Of a stretch of 64,000 nt of DNA, positions 1-12,900 are shown one piece after another; the stretch's first letter is position 1; every line of letters starts with the position of its first letter. Under the pieces are notes generated by a model that saw only the letters and a list, made by a program, of their open reading frames with translations, did no database searches and was not told the DNA's origin. The DNA comes from Promerops cafer (lineage: Eukaryota > Chordata > Aves > Passeriformes > Nectariniidae). Both the position numbers and the translations under genes were made by a program. Location of the stretch: the NCBI GenBank assembly GCA_013398275.1, contig VZSE01002721.1:1309075-1373074 (forward strand), read 5' to 3'.

Positions 1-3000
1 ACATGAAACCTTTTTCTGTTACAGTATCAGGCAAGACAGGTTGCCTTATGTTGTTAATTTTATTTGGTTTTCAGAAACCATTCTGAACATATAATAAACA
101 TATAATCAGAGTTCCCTGGCTTTTTTGTTTGTGTTAGCAGTTTGTATAATTGCATACTAGTTTATATTTAACAAGGTTATCATTAATGTGGTTTGGGTTT
201 GTGCTCTATGTGTATTCACAAGAAACAAACGATACTAAAAAGGAACATGGAGCTTCTAGCTGCTTGGAGGCTAGCATGTAATTCTGTGTAAATGGCAAAA
301 AATAGGCTTGTTCAGGAGTTGGCTGATTGGTGCCAAAGTCTCCTGTCTTCCTGCAGAAGGGGGTTATTTCAATTTGAGGTGAATAGGTAGACAAGGACAT
401 GAGTTTATTAGAAACTAGGGCCAGGATTTCTTTCATGTGAAGTTATAATTCATTTTAATAGCATAATCTGAAATTAGTGAGGAGTTCTGGGAAACCAGGT
501 TTCAGCAATACATATTTAAAATAATTTCACATCCTGTGGATTAGGTGATGGTCCAGGTACCTGTTTTTGTGTATGCCTAGAATTCTTGTTGGCATAGTTT
601 TCTTTGGGAAAAGTATTGCTATTTCCATATGTGAAGTTTCCTTTTCCAGTGGACCAGGTGGTAAGAAACAAGCACATGCTCTTTTTTTTCTGTGTCGTTT
701 GGTTTTGGATTTTTTTCTAAGGATTGTTTTGCTAAGGAAGCAAATTGGTGATTTGATTTGGAGTTCAAACATTGCTTACAGTTGCATTTGTCTGTGTCAC
801 CATGTTGGGTTTGAAGGCAGATGGGCAGGAGAATTCCTTCTGGGAGCAGCAGGTGCTGGGAAGCAAGGAGAGAGTATCTGCTGAGTAATCACTGGGGAGA
901 GATCCACTCAGAAGGACACTGAGGTTATCATGGTCCAAATAGATCTTTCTTCAGAATTTATTGACTTACAATAAATCTCATTTCCTGAGTAATTCTAAAA
1001 TTAATTTACAGTTAGTAAATCTTATGAAAATTCAATTTATTTCTACCTATTAGAAAGGACAGAACTGAATTTGGCCTCAGTATTTATCTTCTGGAGAGAT
1101 GCAGTGAAGGGAGATGCTGGAATGGTTGACTTGCTTGACTTTTGTATGGTTTTCAAAGTTCCATGGGTTGTTAATGCTGGAGGAAGCCTCCAGGATTCTG
1201 TTTAGGGGCTGAATCTTGCCATTAAGTATTTGTGGAGGAGGGCTGAGAGGCCAGAATCCAGTTCTCCATGGCCTTGGGCAGGCAGGCAGTACAGTTTCAG
1301 CCCACAGCAGAAGACACCTCCAATCTGAACACGCAAGAGACCATAGAAGAGTCTCTCAGAAACAAGTGTCTTACAGGCAGAATCCTGAAAGGGCAGCAGA
1401 ACAAAGAGCTGGGGGCACCCTCCATTCCATGGGGTCATCCCAGCATCAGGAGGTGGCTTGTGAGCTGCTGGAAGCACATCAGCCCTTTTGTGTGTGATGG
1501 ACACTCTGCTATTCACTGAACCTAAAGCCCTTTGGGCAGCCTGAATTTCAGAATGATGTATACAAGCATAGCATGAAAACAGCAATTTAATGGTCTGAGA
1601 AGTCAATGGGAAGTGCACATGCTGAACTAAATCTTTTCTGAGGTGTGTGACCTTGTGTACCACTGATGGCTGCTGGCTCTAAAGAAGGGGATGCTTGTTG
1701 GCCTCAGCTGTCACTTCAGGAGGCTAAATCCATGTGCCACCCTGAAGAGGGAGTGTTCAACAGCAGGGTTAAGGCTCAGGTAATAAGGGCTGTTTAGTAG
1801 CAGCACACAGTGTACGAGCTCCTCCGTGTGTCCTGTAAGGAGCACCCACGTCCTTCAGCACGAGCACGCTGAGAGGCTGGGTCCTCAGGCACACCAAGAG
1901 CTGTGCAGGGGCTGTCACTGGTGCTGCTGGTTCTCTGAGCTGTGCACGTGCTGAGCATGGCCAGCCCCACGCCACATGGACCAGCTTTTACCACCACTGC
2001 TCTCTGCCAGCCATTTCCCTTGTTCAGGGCACAGATGCTTGCGCCTGCCTCTGTTACTTCCTTTGAAACTGGTGGCAGTGGGGTCCTCTTCCAGGTGTTA
2101 GTTGAAGTTGACCAGTGGTTGAGAAGTCATTGGAGTATGATGACACACAGATGGATGGATACCATAGATGCAGCAGCCTTGTTTCGTTAGTACACAAGCT
2201 GTTAAAAACAAATCCCACAGAAATTTGCTCTGGCATATTTTAGGCTCTTATTGTACTATTTAGTGAGCATCTCTGTCAGATAAAAAAGGTTAATATTCAT
2301 CAGACGATGAAAAAAACCCTTTGCTGTCAATTCTGAAGAGTAGAACAGTGGGACAGAACATGGTGTTCATGAGTACTAGGGAATTAATTAGAGAGCTTCC
2401 CAGATGGACAGATGCTGAGAGGCAGCTGTGTCTGCCAGAGCCTCAGGACTCTGCAGGTTTCAGAGTGAGGCAGCCTTAGAGCTGGACAGGTGAGAGTGAC
2501 ATACCTGGGTGGGTGAGGAAACCTGAGCTGGTAACACCTGAAAAGTCCTGTTTGTGTTGGCTGCCCTCACTGGCTGCCAATTCAAAGCTTTCTAGGTCCA
2601 GCCCTGCCATGGGAAGTGCTGTGGTTGTACCACGCAGGTGCTTGGCTCGTGTGTGGTGACCCCCACATCAGCTGTCAGGAGAGCAGAAGGGGCAAATTTC
2701 AGCATGTTTGCTTATGTGGTGGGTGCATTTCCACTGCCTGATCTTTCTTTTCACCCTTTTCTTTACCAGCAAAGCTCCTGTGCAGGCAGCCAAACTGGAT
2801 CTTTCCTTAGGAGCCTGCTACACAGCTTTCATCTGTTTTTTCAAGGTGTTGAAAGCACCTTGAAATGATGAAGATTGGTAGCAGCTATGTGAGTCACTAG
2901 CCCTCCAGACCATCACAAAAACATAGTTCCATGGTAGATAAATAGGATAATGACAGATCATAGTTTGATGATAGCTTTTGGATATGAAGTATGCTTTAGT

Positions 3001-3254
3001 CTGCAGTTATTACGACTTTGAGAACTCTTCTGGCAGAAGATACCGCTTAGCTTGGAACAGTTCAAAACACCTAAAACACAAATATGAGATTGCCAAGTGT
3101 TTCAGTGCTCTCTGAAAAGAAAAAAAACCCAACCCTCTAGTAATTCTGTGATTTCCTTGTTTCAAAAAAGTAAATATCAGGTGGGCTGTCTGGAGACTCA
3201 GTAGTGCAGCAAGTATGATGGAAGGTAAAGATGAGAAGCAGAACCAAATCTTGA

Positions 3255-3272
3255 TTTTTTTTTTTTTTTTTT
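3255..3272 (+). repeat. T18 homopolymer
   Basis: An uninterrupted run of 18 T lies in intron 1. No adjoining retroposed sequence was recognised. Confidence 0.9.
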
Positions 3273-3406
3273 CTCCCTCTGGTTTCAGCTGCACCACTCT
3301 TGTAGTGTAAGTTCTCCACTGCATGAATGAAAAGGCTGCTCTTTATAATTTAACCTAAAAATGCAGAAGTTTGGTTTTATATGTTGGGATTTGGGTACAC
3401 TGAAAC

Positions 3407-3488
3407 TTCTGTAGGCACCAGCTTGTCCCTTGAGAAGCGTGGGAAAGCAGATTCTATTTGCAAATGGGACAAGCTGGTGTCTATAGAA
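3407..3488 (+). other. Long inverted repeat able to form a 23-bp RNA hairpin
   Basis: The left arm 3407-3429 pairs with the right arm 3466-3488. The inner 14 bp (CACCAGCTTGTCCC with GGGACAAGCTGGTG) are perfect. The outer 9 pairs include two G-U wobbles (3415 with 3480, 3411 with 3484). The 36-base loop holds a small 6-bp stem (GCAGAT at 3447-3452 with ATTTGC at 3456-3461). In the plus orientation, which is the CABLES1 transcript, the wobbles are G-U; on the minus strand they would be A-C mismatches. The arm length suits a small-RNA duplex. The stem is shorter than a standard Drosha substrate and the inner loop is lopsided (17 against 4 bases), so a miRNA gene is only a possibility. The other reading is a small inverted duplication. 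Confidence 0.5.
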
Positions 3489-3847
3489 ATCTATATGCAA
3501 ATATCCACAGAATTCACCCCTGAACATTTGCCAGTACCTCTGAGGGTGTACTCAGCCTTTATGACAAACTCTTTTCTGGACCCAGAATTGCTATGGATGG
3601 CTGTGGGGCTGCCACCAGATACCAGACTTAGCAACACAGCAGGTGCAGCAAGACACAGAGCTGGCTCTTTTCACAACCCAACTGGAAAAACCCTTGCCAG
3701 TTTGCTGTGAGAAGTATTCTTTCTAGAAAATGGAAATGACATAATTTGGCATATGGAGAGTATCTGCTTGCTGGCCTGTCGTTTGCAAATAACATGCTGA
3801 GAAATTTAAGGAATGGTATTTGTTTTCATAGGAAGGGCTTTCAGAAG

Positions 3848-3901
3848 TTTTGGGGGTTTTTTTTGTTTGTTTGTTTTGTTGTTGTTGTTAGGTTTTTTTT
3901 T
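3848..3901 (+). repeat. T/G-rich low-complexity stretch
   Basis: Mixed TTTG and TTG units are flanked by T runs, similar in style to the larger tract near 55.6 kb. Confidence 0.85.
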
Positions 3902-6900
3902 CTGCAAGGGTAGGGTAGAGAGCCTGGTAGAGCATTTAGCAGAAGAAAATTTAATGGTATTGGAGAAAACGTGATGTGCCAGCAGAAGACTTCTAGGACT
4001 CTTGGGCTTTGCTTTTCAGTGTGCAATATGCAGATTTAGGGGGATACATATTTAAAGAACTGTGAGCTTCCTTTACAAGGGCTGCTGTGTTATGTTCACA
4101 GCAACTGCTTTCCTGTCATCAATGCTAAATGTATTTTCTGTTCTCATGATGTATTTCAAAGCCAGCACTGCTTTTAGAAGCAATGTTTCAGGGTATTTGC
4201 CTGAGGAAGGTTTTCTGTTGTGGAAAATTGAGAAGTGAACCAAAGGCTATCTTCTTTTCTAGAGGAAGCATTTTAAAAAAGAAATAACCTTTCACCTCAT
4301 CTATGAATACAAAGCACAATTGCATGTTCTTAGCAAGCAGTGGTGTTTCCCCCTGTGTTGTTATAGATCAGGGTAGCAATTCTGTGAAATTGAGGTTTGG
4401 GGAAAGATTCACTTACCACAGTTGAAATATGTTTTTCCCTCATTGTCTTGGATGACAGAGGAAGGTATGTCCTCTCTGACAAGAGATCCTGAAAAGCCTG
4501 GGCTGTATGTTTACTTATATATAAAATTGCTCAGTTAAATCAAGCACCAGTGTATGATGTTTTGCTAGCAAGTAAATCTCTGCAATATCAGGGATTTGAC
4601 TGTATAGTATTGGTGGGATTAAAAAATGGAAAGCTAGAGGAGTTTATCATATTTTTACAGTCAACAATGGATTGCATTTTGGTGCTCCTAGAGATAATCA
4701 TATTACCAAGGTAAATATGATTAAGTTTTCTAATATACATGCTGTCAAGGCAAATCAGACATAGGCACATCAGTTTATAGGTAAAGACATTCAAAAGAAG
4801 CATAAATTTTCCTGCAAAGAAAAGAAGAATCCCCTTATTGTGTAACAGGAAAAATCTGTAAGGTGACATTATGATGACTTCTTTCTGCACTATGTAGCTG
4901 GAGCTGAGCTGTATGAAACAAACAGAGATGAAGCTCTTGAGCTTGCTTTTCCCTTTCTCTCAGCTTTGGGTAGGATGCTGGGCACCAAGAATTCATCAGT
5001 GCCACTGGCTTAGCAGCCTGCTTGCACTAAGCTGGTTTTTTCTGCCATCCATATGCTTTCTGCTGTGTGTGGCTTCGCCCATGACTGTGCAGGTCATACC
5101 TGCAGATTTTTTTGTGTACGCAAGGGACAGAGAAGTGATACTGGGATGTGGTGGTGATGCCAGTGCAGCCTCAGTAGGTACCAACCACAGGCACTACTGC
5201 TGTCCTTGTTGCTTGTGTCTTCTGCAGTGTGGGAAGGCTGGTGACAGGTTTCTCTCTATCCTCTCCCCTCTGTGGGGCATCGCTTCCTTTCCCATTCCAG
5301 GATAAAGAAGGAGCCACTGCAGGTGGCTAACGGGGTTAGTAACTCCCAGTAAGGAAATTGAACGGACAAATGTGGAAGGCTCCAACATTTCCAGCATTAT
5401 TGTTTCTGGTAGGGTGGAAGCACAGGGAGATGTCTCAGCCCTCCAACAAGGTTGCATGACACAGAGGTTCATATACCAGAAAGGGGAGAGGAGAAGTCCA
5501 GAGACCCCGAGCTGAGCTCTCTCTCTTTTCGACAGGTGTGCATGCTGGCACAGTGGCATGGATTTAGTTTCATCACAATTCAAGGGTCAGATATTATTGC
5601 CATTGCTTTTTACAGAGATAACTCACAGCATTGGAGCAGTCTGTTGCCCACTGCAGCTGCTAGCAGAGAAGTGGATTCTACCCCCAGCCTTGTGGTGTGC
5701 CCTTAGAAGGGTACAAGCAGCACAGCTTTGCCAGCCTGCTTCAGAAAGAGATCTGCTGAATTTGAGTTTCCTGGGAGCATGCTGCTGGAGGAGGGGAGAA
5801 CAGAGCCTCACTGCCCAAGGAGACGGGATGCCTTTGGCACTCAGGGAGGACCACTGTGGCAGCTGAAGGGTTGTCTGGTTTCCTGCAGTACCCCCAGCAC
5901 ATGTAGGGATGGAGAAAGAGGGGGCCAGGAGGTGAATGTCACATTCAGAGGCCCTTTGCCTTCAGGCCTGCTTGGATCACGTACATACATTTATGTATGT
6001 GCAAATGCAGCCCATACCTACAGTTCATAAAGCTCTCATTGCTCCCTGTTCACAAGGACATGTTCTAGGAAGCTGCACTCCCCACCCCACTGTACTCAGC
6101 CTGTGTGAAGGGTGTAGCGTAAAGCAGAAGCTAGATGTCAGCTGTGGGCTAAAATGTGTCTTGAAAATATCTTTCTGGGTTTTCAACTCACCAACTTTAT
6201 TCCTTGTGTTTTGTCAAACTTTTATTTTCCTGTTGCTTCTGCACCTCTGTTAGTACCTACAGATCCAACATAAAAGGAGATTAATTTCCTCCTTTTCTGG
6301 TCAAGGTTGCAATCAGCTACACCCAAGACAAATTCAGGGTGACGGAAGTATTGCCCACGTGTTCATGGGGGGTAGTGGATGTGCACAACAGAGGGTGAAG
6401 TCCTCGTTAGGTGACAGCTACTTGAAAATGAAGACACCCATCTTGACACCTGGGATGTGGGCACAGTTGAGGAGGTTTGGTAGTTACAAGCAGGCTCCAC
6501 AGTTCCCTGAATTTAGTTAAGTGAATGTTACCATTTCTGACTGGAAAACATGGAGATGTTTTCTGGCTATTAGGAAGAGAGGCAAAACAGCTTTCAGGTG
6601 CTACAGTGCAAAGTGCAGTTTAATTGCTTAGGTAGGTGTGTCGTGCAGGTGCTGCATCAGGTTATGTAAAAAGGTGTGGAGAGTGCTCTGTCTTCTATTA
6701 ATAGCCTTGGAAGTGTGGCCTTTAAAGCACAAAGGGTTGTGTTTGTATTTTTAAAAACAGAGTTCATGTAACCCTCTGTCTTCAGCGTTGTGGAACCTCC
6801 TTAATTTTATGAGGCTGTTTTCCTAAAGCAAAACTGGGTTTGATTTTTAATTGGTGGTGTTCACTGCTTTGCAGAATCCCATCTTTCAGCATAAGCTAAT

Positions 6901-9900
6901 CCAGAAGTGGCAGCTCAGAGGTGGTTGCTTAAAAAGGCAGAATTATTTACAGCAGAACACAAAGTGCCACTGTCAAGTACCTCCATCATGACCTTTGAGA
7001 TTTATTTGGAAATCTGTATTTTTTCCACGTGCATGACTTGCCTCAAGATAAAATATTCTTCTGTTTTAGAAGGCACTCCAGGTACTGCAGAACTCGAGAG
7101 CAGCCTCGCAAGTAGCAAGTGTCGGCGCACATTTCAGACTTCATTGTCTGAGGCTTTTTGCTTCTGTTTGTTTTAAAGAGATTATTAGAAATACTTGTTT
7201 CTTGTTTGTTCATTAGTTTCCTTATTGATGTAAGGCTATTCAAGTCAAAGATAGTGCTAGGGTGCAACAGGGAGCAACTTTGAGCAGACGCGTTTGAAAA
7301 TAAAAACCGCAAATTGTATGAATTTGCCAGCACCCTTAAACAGGCCCTTAGAAGGCAGTATTTTCTGTTGCTGTCCTCACACTCTGTGGGAAGGTTGAAT
7401 AGGTGATGTGAATGGAAATGTGTATTTTCTCACAGTGTGTTTGTGAGCTCACGGGCTTCCTTCTCCTGGAAGATGCAGCGTTGCAGCAGGAGCGAGGATG
7501 TTTTTTCCAGTACAGTACCGGTGCTGTGCTCAGTGCTGTACAAAATGCCATTAGTCCTCCATATTCCTTAGGAGCTCAGCCCCAAGCCCAAGACCTGTTT
7601 AGTGCAATAGGGCACTGAGAAGGGTGTGGGCTGTAATTGGAATTCACTCCCTTGAGGAGGATGGGCTGACAGCGAAGAGGCTGGCATGAAAAAGCACTTG
7701 TAAGCCACTGCCTGTTTGCGGAGATCAAGGCATCTGAAAATGAACGACCTCTGAATTAATTGCAGGGTTGCTCAGGTACAAATGAGAACAGGATTAGGCC
7801 TGTCTTTTCTATTTTAAGTGCAGAGGTAGTATTTCCAACCCTTCAGCAATTGCATATCTTGAATATCTTACTGGATAAATGAATGTGATTGCGACAGTCA
7901 AGGGTGGCATGGTCTTTTGTGTAGCTGACACTTACCTTGCAGTTGTTTTAGTTCTTTGTTTTGTATTATTCCCCAGGAATATTTCAACATGGTCTTGCCT
8001 GTTTGTTTCTTTGTTTTAGGGTTTTTTTAATGTCATTTTCATATGTTAGAAGAAACTATCTTTTGAGAGGCTCTTGACCTTCACATCCACTTTCCCAAGA
8101 TGAGGAGTTTTTGTAGTGAAAACTTGACTTCACGTCCCTGGTGAAGTGGGGAGGCATCTGTTTTCTTTTTACTGGTCAGTTGTGGGCTCTCTAGATTTCC
8201 ATTTTGTAATGTGGTAGATTCTGCAAAAATGGATATTACTTTTTTTTTTTATTCAGTTCACATTAATAGGCATATTTCCTGTCTGTTTAGTGGAAGAGGT
8301 GAAACAGGAAAACCAAAATTTCAAAATCATGTGTCACATGTTGATGGCAGTTTGTGAGCTTGATCAATGTAGAGGTCTGATGTCATACCAGCATGGTTTT
8401 ACCCTTGTCCAGGGCTTTTTTTAGATGTGAATATGCAGTGACTGAGGAAGTAGTGGTTTCTGTTTGTGTGGTCTGGCAAAGGGGGCTTATTTTTTTAATC
8501 AAAAGAAAATAAACAGCTCCACTTTTATACAAAGTATAACTGATTTCACTTTCAGTGGAAGCAATAAGGCAAAATTTTGCCTGTGACTTCTGTGTAAGTA
8601 GCTACCAAATGAACCTTCATGTTGTATTGCTCCCGAGATTTGCCAGGGGGAACCATACCAAGGTTTTGCACAGAGGGGGAGGGTTGTGGTCTTCCCTTGG
8701 TGCTGCTGTCTGCAGCTTCTCACCCTTGTGAGGAACACCTTTGTGTTTCTTCCTTATCCCAGACAGATACAAGTGGTGTTTGGCAAGCACATCTCTGCAT
8801 TTATCTGTTCTGACCCATCCAAGCACAAAGCCATTCCATTCTTTCCTCTATGTTAGACAAGCTCATTATTGTTCAGGTCTGGGGAGGCAAAGGGTGACAG
8901 AAGCAAAAACAGTACAAGTTTTGCATAATTTGGTTTTTTTCCTGCTGCTGTGGGGGCCATGGCCCTCGTATAGTGGCACTTTGTTCAACGTTCTTCCTTT
9001 GGAGAGGCTACTGGAAAATTCTGCAGGTTCTCAGGCAGTCGAAGAGACAGCAACAGAAGTGAAGTTTTGGTTCTATATCTGCACAGATTATTAAGATCCT
9101 GCTGCTTCAAAACGAAAAATAAAGGCATATGAATCTCCAGTTTTCCAAATAGCAGTTAACAGATCCTGCCAGGAAAGGAAATCTTCTCAGTTCCCATTGT
9201 TGCTCTCTCACAGGTAGCTGAGTGCTGCTCTGTTAGTACTCACATCCCTCATTTTACGTGTTGAATTTGTGGAGATGGTTTCCTGCTGTCGGGATCAAGT
9301 ACCCGAACTACCGCTGCTGGTGGCGCTACTCACTGCCCCACAGCGCCTGTGGGGGAACCCCAGCATTGGCTGCACACCCCATGTCTGCTCCCCTCCCTGC
9401 TGCTGCAGCCTCCTGACACCTTCTTGCCCTGGAAAGCTTCACCACAGGCACATGGTGGTGACCATCACATTACTTGACCGTCCCTTTCCTTGCTGACATT
9501 GTCCTGACAGTCCGCAAGGCTGCGCAGCGCCTGTTGGAGCATGGCAGGGCGCTGGAGTTGTCACTGTGAAGGCTTTGGATGTGCTTTTCTTCAAACAATA
9601 GCTGTGTGTCTGCATTATATTTGTTCTTATTAGTACGATCAAGGATGTTTATTCTGTATTCATAGCTGTATTTATTCTTTGTGAGGTGCATGAATAAGTT
9701 TTTCTGGTTGCTAAACCACAGTTTTTCCTGTCTAGAACTGCAGCAGTTCTTCTCCCAAATTTGTTTTCCATTTTTTTTTCTTTCTTAAAAAACTCAAAGC
9801 ATGTATGCTTATGGTTAGGTGAAAAATTAGTTCATATATTAAAAAGAAGGGAAGGAATACTCACTCCTAGGGCCTCTTTCTCTATACCCCTTCTCTCTAA

Positions 9901-9999
9901 TATGAATACAGAAAAGATTTTGTATGTAAGCAGGTTCAAAAGGATGCTGAACAGTTTGTCTTCATGTGTTGTTATACTGTCATCAGGATACTATTTTCT

Positions 10000-12900
10000 G
10001 TGTATTACTTACCCAGATATTACATTATATATAATTTGAAAGCTTTAAATTACCAAAAATACTCTACAAAAATGTATGTTTCATGGGCTCCTACTTAAAG
10101 CAAGGAGAGAGGGATTTACAGATGCACGTTTACAGATGATAAAACGTAATGTTTGGGGAAGGATTACTGTTTTTTTAATTGCCTGTCTGATACCCTCCTT
10201 GGAAGATTAAGCCTTTTTGGTAGCAGCTTTGTGTTCTGTACCCTGTTGGCTTAATATCCGTCATAAAATGATGTAACTGTTACTGGAGCAGGTAAAACTG
10301 AGCTCGTGTTCAGCTCCCCGGGAGGGTGTTGTGAATGGGAAACTGTTGTATATACATAATCCCATTAGTCAATATTGTTGTTCAAAATCTTTTTTTTCCC
10401 CCTTTCTCCTCTCACAACAAAGCTCCTAGGTCTGTGGTGAAGTGTTTTGTGACACATTTTTGAATGGGCCTTTTGCCCTGTATTCAGTTCCTTAATGCAA
10501 GAAGCTTTACCAGGAAACAAGAATCTCTTTCTTCTCTGTCTGTGTTTTTTCAGCTTGGGGTTGTGATATTGAATATTCAGACAGACACACAAGTCAGATG
10601 ATCTGAGATGTGTGATATTATGAGGTTATCCATTTCACATGATTAGTATCCGTTCTGGAGTTGTTCAGTCTGCATTTCATGTCTGAGCCATCTAAATACA
10701 TCTTAATCCTTTTTAAAAGATAGATTTTTGTGTGTTTTAACACACCCTCAAGGCTGCTATAAAGTAGATCTTCCTTGTATTATATTTAGTGCCATGTCTT
10801 GAAAGAGGCAATTTTTAAAATTAGCTTTTGTCATTGATAAAAGGATGTATAAAAATAGAGCGTGATCCTGCAAACACTTGCAGATATGTTCAGTCTTACT
10901 TTTCCAGGTACCTTGTTGCCTTTGGCTCACAAAGACCTTGCCTAAAATAGTCAAATTTGAGTTGTTTTGTAGTTTGATTTGAGCATGAGCCCTGTCAGCT
11001 GAGGTTTCTGCAGAAGTGCATCATTAGTCATGCAGTTAACACCTTCATTAAGAATACTGAAGTGCGTGAGTTTTTACAGGATTGGAACAATTTGTTGGTA
11101 TAAGTGACTTCTTTGGACTACTAGGCTGGTATATTTTAAAATCTTGGAGGGAAAGTTTGAGATGTTCTTGTAAATGAATGTGTGCAATTAGTTCTTGTAA
11201 TACTGAAAGCTGAATGTAGCCTGCGAGAATACTGGACACTAAATCTGAAGTCTGTGACAAAGAGCCATTTTTATCCAAAGTGGGGTCAAAATGAGACTTT
11301 TTGCAAGGCACTTCATTCTTTATGTTCTTTTTAATATACTTAATCGAAGAAGACAGGATGAGCTGCTATCAAACTTTCCCCAGCTGGTTTTACGTTTAAG
11401 GGTTTTGTTGTCTTCGTAATGCTGCTAATAGAACAAAGATTTTTTCTGCCTGGAGGTGCCTATAGGTGATTTGGGGCAATTAAAGGGATTAGTGGCCCCA
11501 AAGCAGAGGCTCACCGAAGCAAATATGTTCAAAATTCCAAGATTTTATTTCACAACCCAGAGTATCACCTTAAACTCAAATAGCTGCTGGGTTAAGCCAG
11601 CACAGAGGTCTGCCTCTGCTCTCATATTACCCCACGTTTAATTTTTTCAGCTTTCAGAAGTACACAGCTTAGTTGATTGAATGGAGTAGGGGAGCCAGAT
11701 CGATATTATCCATTTTCAGTGACTCAAACTTTATTTCTTTTCTTTCTGCATAAGATTTTAATGTTTTTTCATGGGGGTTGGAAGCATTAGCAACATTTGA
11801 GTCACATGACCTGATAAAGGGTACCATGTCTCCCCTCCATCTTTGTGGCAGAAGAAGTTATTCCAGTATTTCCAAAGTCTTCCAATCTGTGGTAGAGGCT
11901 TTTCAAAGTTAATGGATTGTTGAGAAGAGGTGGAGATGCTCAGTCTAATCCCCTTGCATTCTGCCATTTTGACAAACTTTGTAGCTTTCAAGATCAAAAA
12001 AAAAAATTAAAAATATGTACCCCTGAAGAGCCACATAACAGAAGGCAGAAAATAAGATTCATTAAGGATTCACAGAAATTCATGAATGTTTAATATGTTT
12101 TAGCTTTGTTTTTGTTGTTTAAACAGAGTCACAGGTCTCTCATGCCTTCCACTTTCAGAGAATCAGCAATGAGTACTGAATTCAGCATATGCACATGCAG
12201 AGTCTTTGTGTGTACGTTTTCATGGAGATGAGGCTCTCTGGAAAATGCTGGATATCACCATGGAAGTGGTAGCAACTGTGCCCATTGCAGTGCTGCTTTT
12301 AGTGTCTGCCTTGTCCTGCTGTTACAGGAAGATGCAGATGCTGGGGCAGCTCAGGTACCAAAGTGTGCCCTAGGAGTAGGGAGGGCTGTCTGGGGAGTTG
12401 CCTCTGCACTGGCATCCCACACAGCAGGAGCCGGGATAAGGTAGATGTGAAACTGGAAAACAAGCCACCACACCCTAATGATCAGCAGTGTGGTTCCTGA
12501 GTTTATAGGAGGAGGTGAAGAGAAATGCAAGAGGAACCATGTGTCCTTCTGGCTGCTTGACTCTGTTCTTGCATCCTCCACCCACTCATCCAGTGGTATT
12601 TGAGGTTACAGCCTGGATGTGTGGACAGCTTTTGTTCTCTTCTCCCAGAAACCTGTGATACCGAAGTCCATCAGGAGGGACTTGTGATTTTATTTATTTT
12701 TATTATTACTTTTCTTTTACAGCGAGGCAATTGCCTCCTGTTTCAGAAATGCCTTTCTTCTGTGGATGTGACCCAGGGGCACCATTGCCTGTCACAACGA
12801 AACCAGCCAGCTGCTCTGGGGCATGCCAAATCCCCAACAGGTTGTTAACCTGTCAAGAGATGGGGTGTCATCTCCTGCTGGATTGAGATGTTCAAATCCA

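Larger units (their letters stand above)
1..9999 (+). other. CABLES1: CABLES1 intron 1, first third in window; no exon seen
   Basis: This AT-rich intronic sequence has no supported gene. The open frames in it are short and have no recognisable domains. Visible structure: a T18 run (3255-3272); a T/G-rich low-complexity stretch (3848-3901); a long inverted repeat (3407-3488, listed separately); and an 8-bp hairpin made of ACATACAT and ATGTATGT at 5983-6000. A locally GC-richer patch with several CpGs occurs near 9280-9360. I saw no splice-flanked coding segment in frame with exon 2. Confidence 0.8.
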
